64,000 nucleotides of DNA. Origin: Anthonomus grandis grandis. Taxonomy: Eukaryota; Arthropoda; Insecta; Coleoptera; Curculionidae. A model generated the notes under the pieces. The model was not told the origin of the DNA. It saw only the letters and a list, made by a program, of their open reading frames with translations, and did not search any database. Where the stretch lies: NCBI RefSeq assembly GCF_022605725.1, contig NC_065563.1:8086518-8150517 (forward strand). The letters run 5' to 3'. Shown here piece by piece: positions 63,870-64,000 of this stretch (positions within the stretch are counted from its first letter, which is position 1; the number at the start of each line of letters is the position of its first letter). Made by a program: the position numbers and the translations under genes.

Positions 63870-64000
63870 AAAGTCACCTAAACTATAGTACGCTTTACTA
63901 GCAAGAAATATTTTCGTCCTTGTACGTAGGCTTTTTTCAGTCTTAAGTTGTCTTATTTCTAGTGGAAGTTTATTAAACAGCTTTCTACCTCCATATATGA
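63870..64000 (-). pseudogene. LINE ORF2 C-terminal end, cut by window edge
   Basis: Minus-strand translation from the edge reads YGGRKLFNKLPLEIRQLKTE and FLASKAYYSLGDFL, a typical last segment of a jockey/CR1-like ORF2. The rest lies right of the window. Confidence 0.6.

Noticed and set aside
1..64000. tRNA or rRNA genes
   Set aside because: No stretch showed the A/B-box or cloverleaf pattern or conserved rRNA strings on reading both strands by eye. A covariance-model scan would be the proper test.

Overview
The window is eukaryotic nuclear DNA, almost certainly from an insect and perhaps a beetle. The lineage is inferred from the protein style of the one clear host gene and from the mix of transposons. 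It is AT-rich and has spliceosomal introns, with no bacterial operon logic. Two host genes, both on the + strand, are each broken across the window by very large introns. Nearly everything else is transposable-element (TE) sequence, much of it nested.

Host gene 1 is the Rad6/UbcD6 ubiquitin-conjugating enzyme. Residues 16-110 lie at 6504-6789 and residues 111-151 plus the stop at 27412-27537. They are separated by a 20.6 kb intron. The first exon(s), about 15 residues, must lie left of the window. Host gene 2 starts at 45324 with an acidic N-terminus and continues as a Gly/Pro/Arg-rich region in exons at 45606-45748 and 59799-59953. It resembles the N-terminus of a TCERG1/CA150-type transcription elongation regulator, but that identity is an inference. 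Its second intron is 14 kb and its third runs off the right edge.

Layout: 1-4279 is a decayed minus-strand Pao/BEL LTR retrotransposon. 4310-6380 is LINE debris. 6504-27537 is UbcD6 with its intron. That intron holds a mariner relic, a LINE with a dead RT motif that is split by an intact ZMYM1-like hAT (9719-12588), a DD41D Tc1/mariner element with about 0.66 kb inverted repeats (15933-18754), a rearranged PIF/Harbinger locus (19113-20910), and a second, intron-containing hAT (21290-26916) that carries a LINE inside one of its own introns. 27538-45323 is intergenic and holds Ty3/gypsy gag debris, a pogo-like element (30192-32713), a deleted hAT (33095-35129), a hammerhead-like RNA fold (35724-35751), a second DD41D element interrupted by one stop codon (36029-37633), and a minus-strand LINE. 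Two DNA transposons, a wide-spaced Tc1/mariner relative (40504-43065) and an intact Tc1 with IR/DR ends (43068-44715), sit back to back in that LINE and share a single TA. 45324-64000 is host gene 2, with several nested LINEs and a Tigger-like element in its introns.

The elements do not form a pathway. The useful information is their nesting order, the coding capacity left in a few copies (hAT at 9719 and Tc1 at 43068), and the way clean exon edges survive inside TE-filled introns. No rRNA, tRNA, CRISPR or prokaryotic features were seen. Many limits given for LINE fragments are approximate, because they were judged from where protein similarity and tail repeats end.
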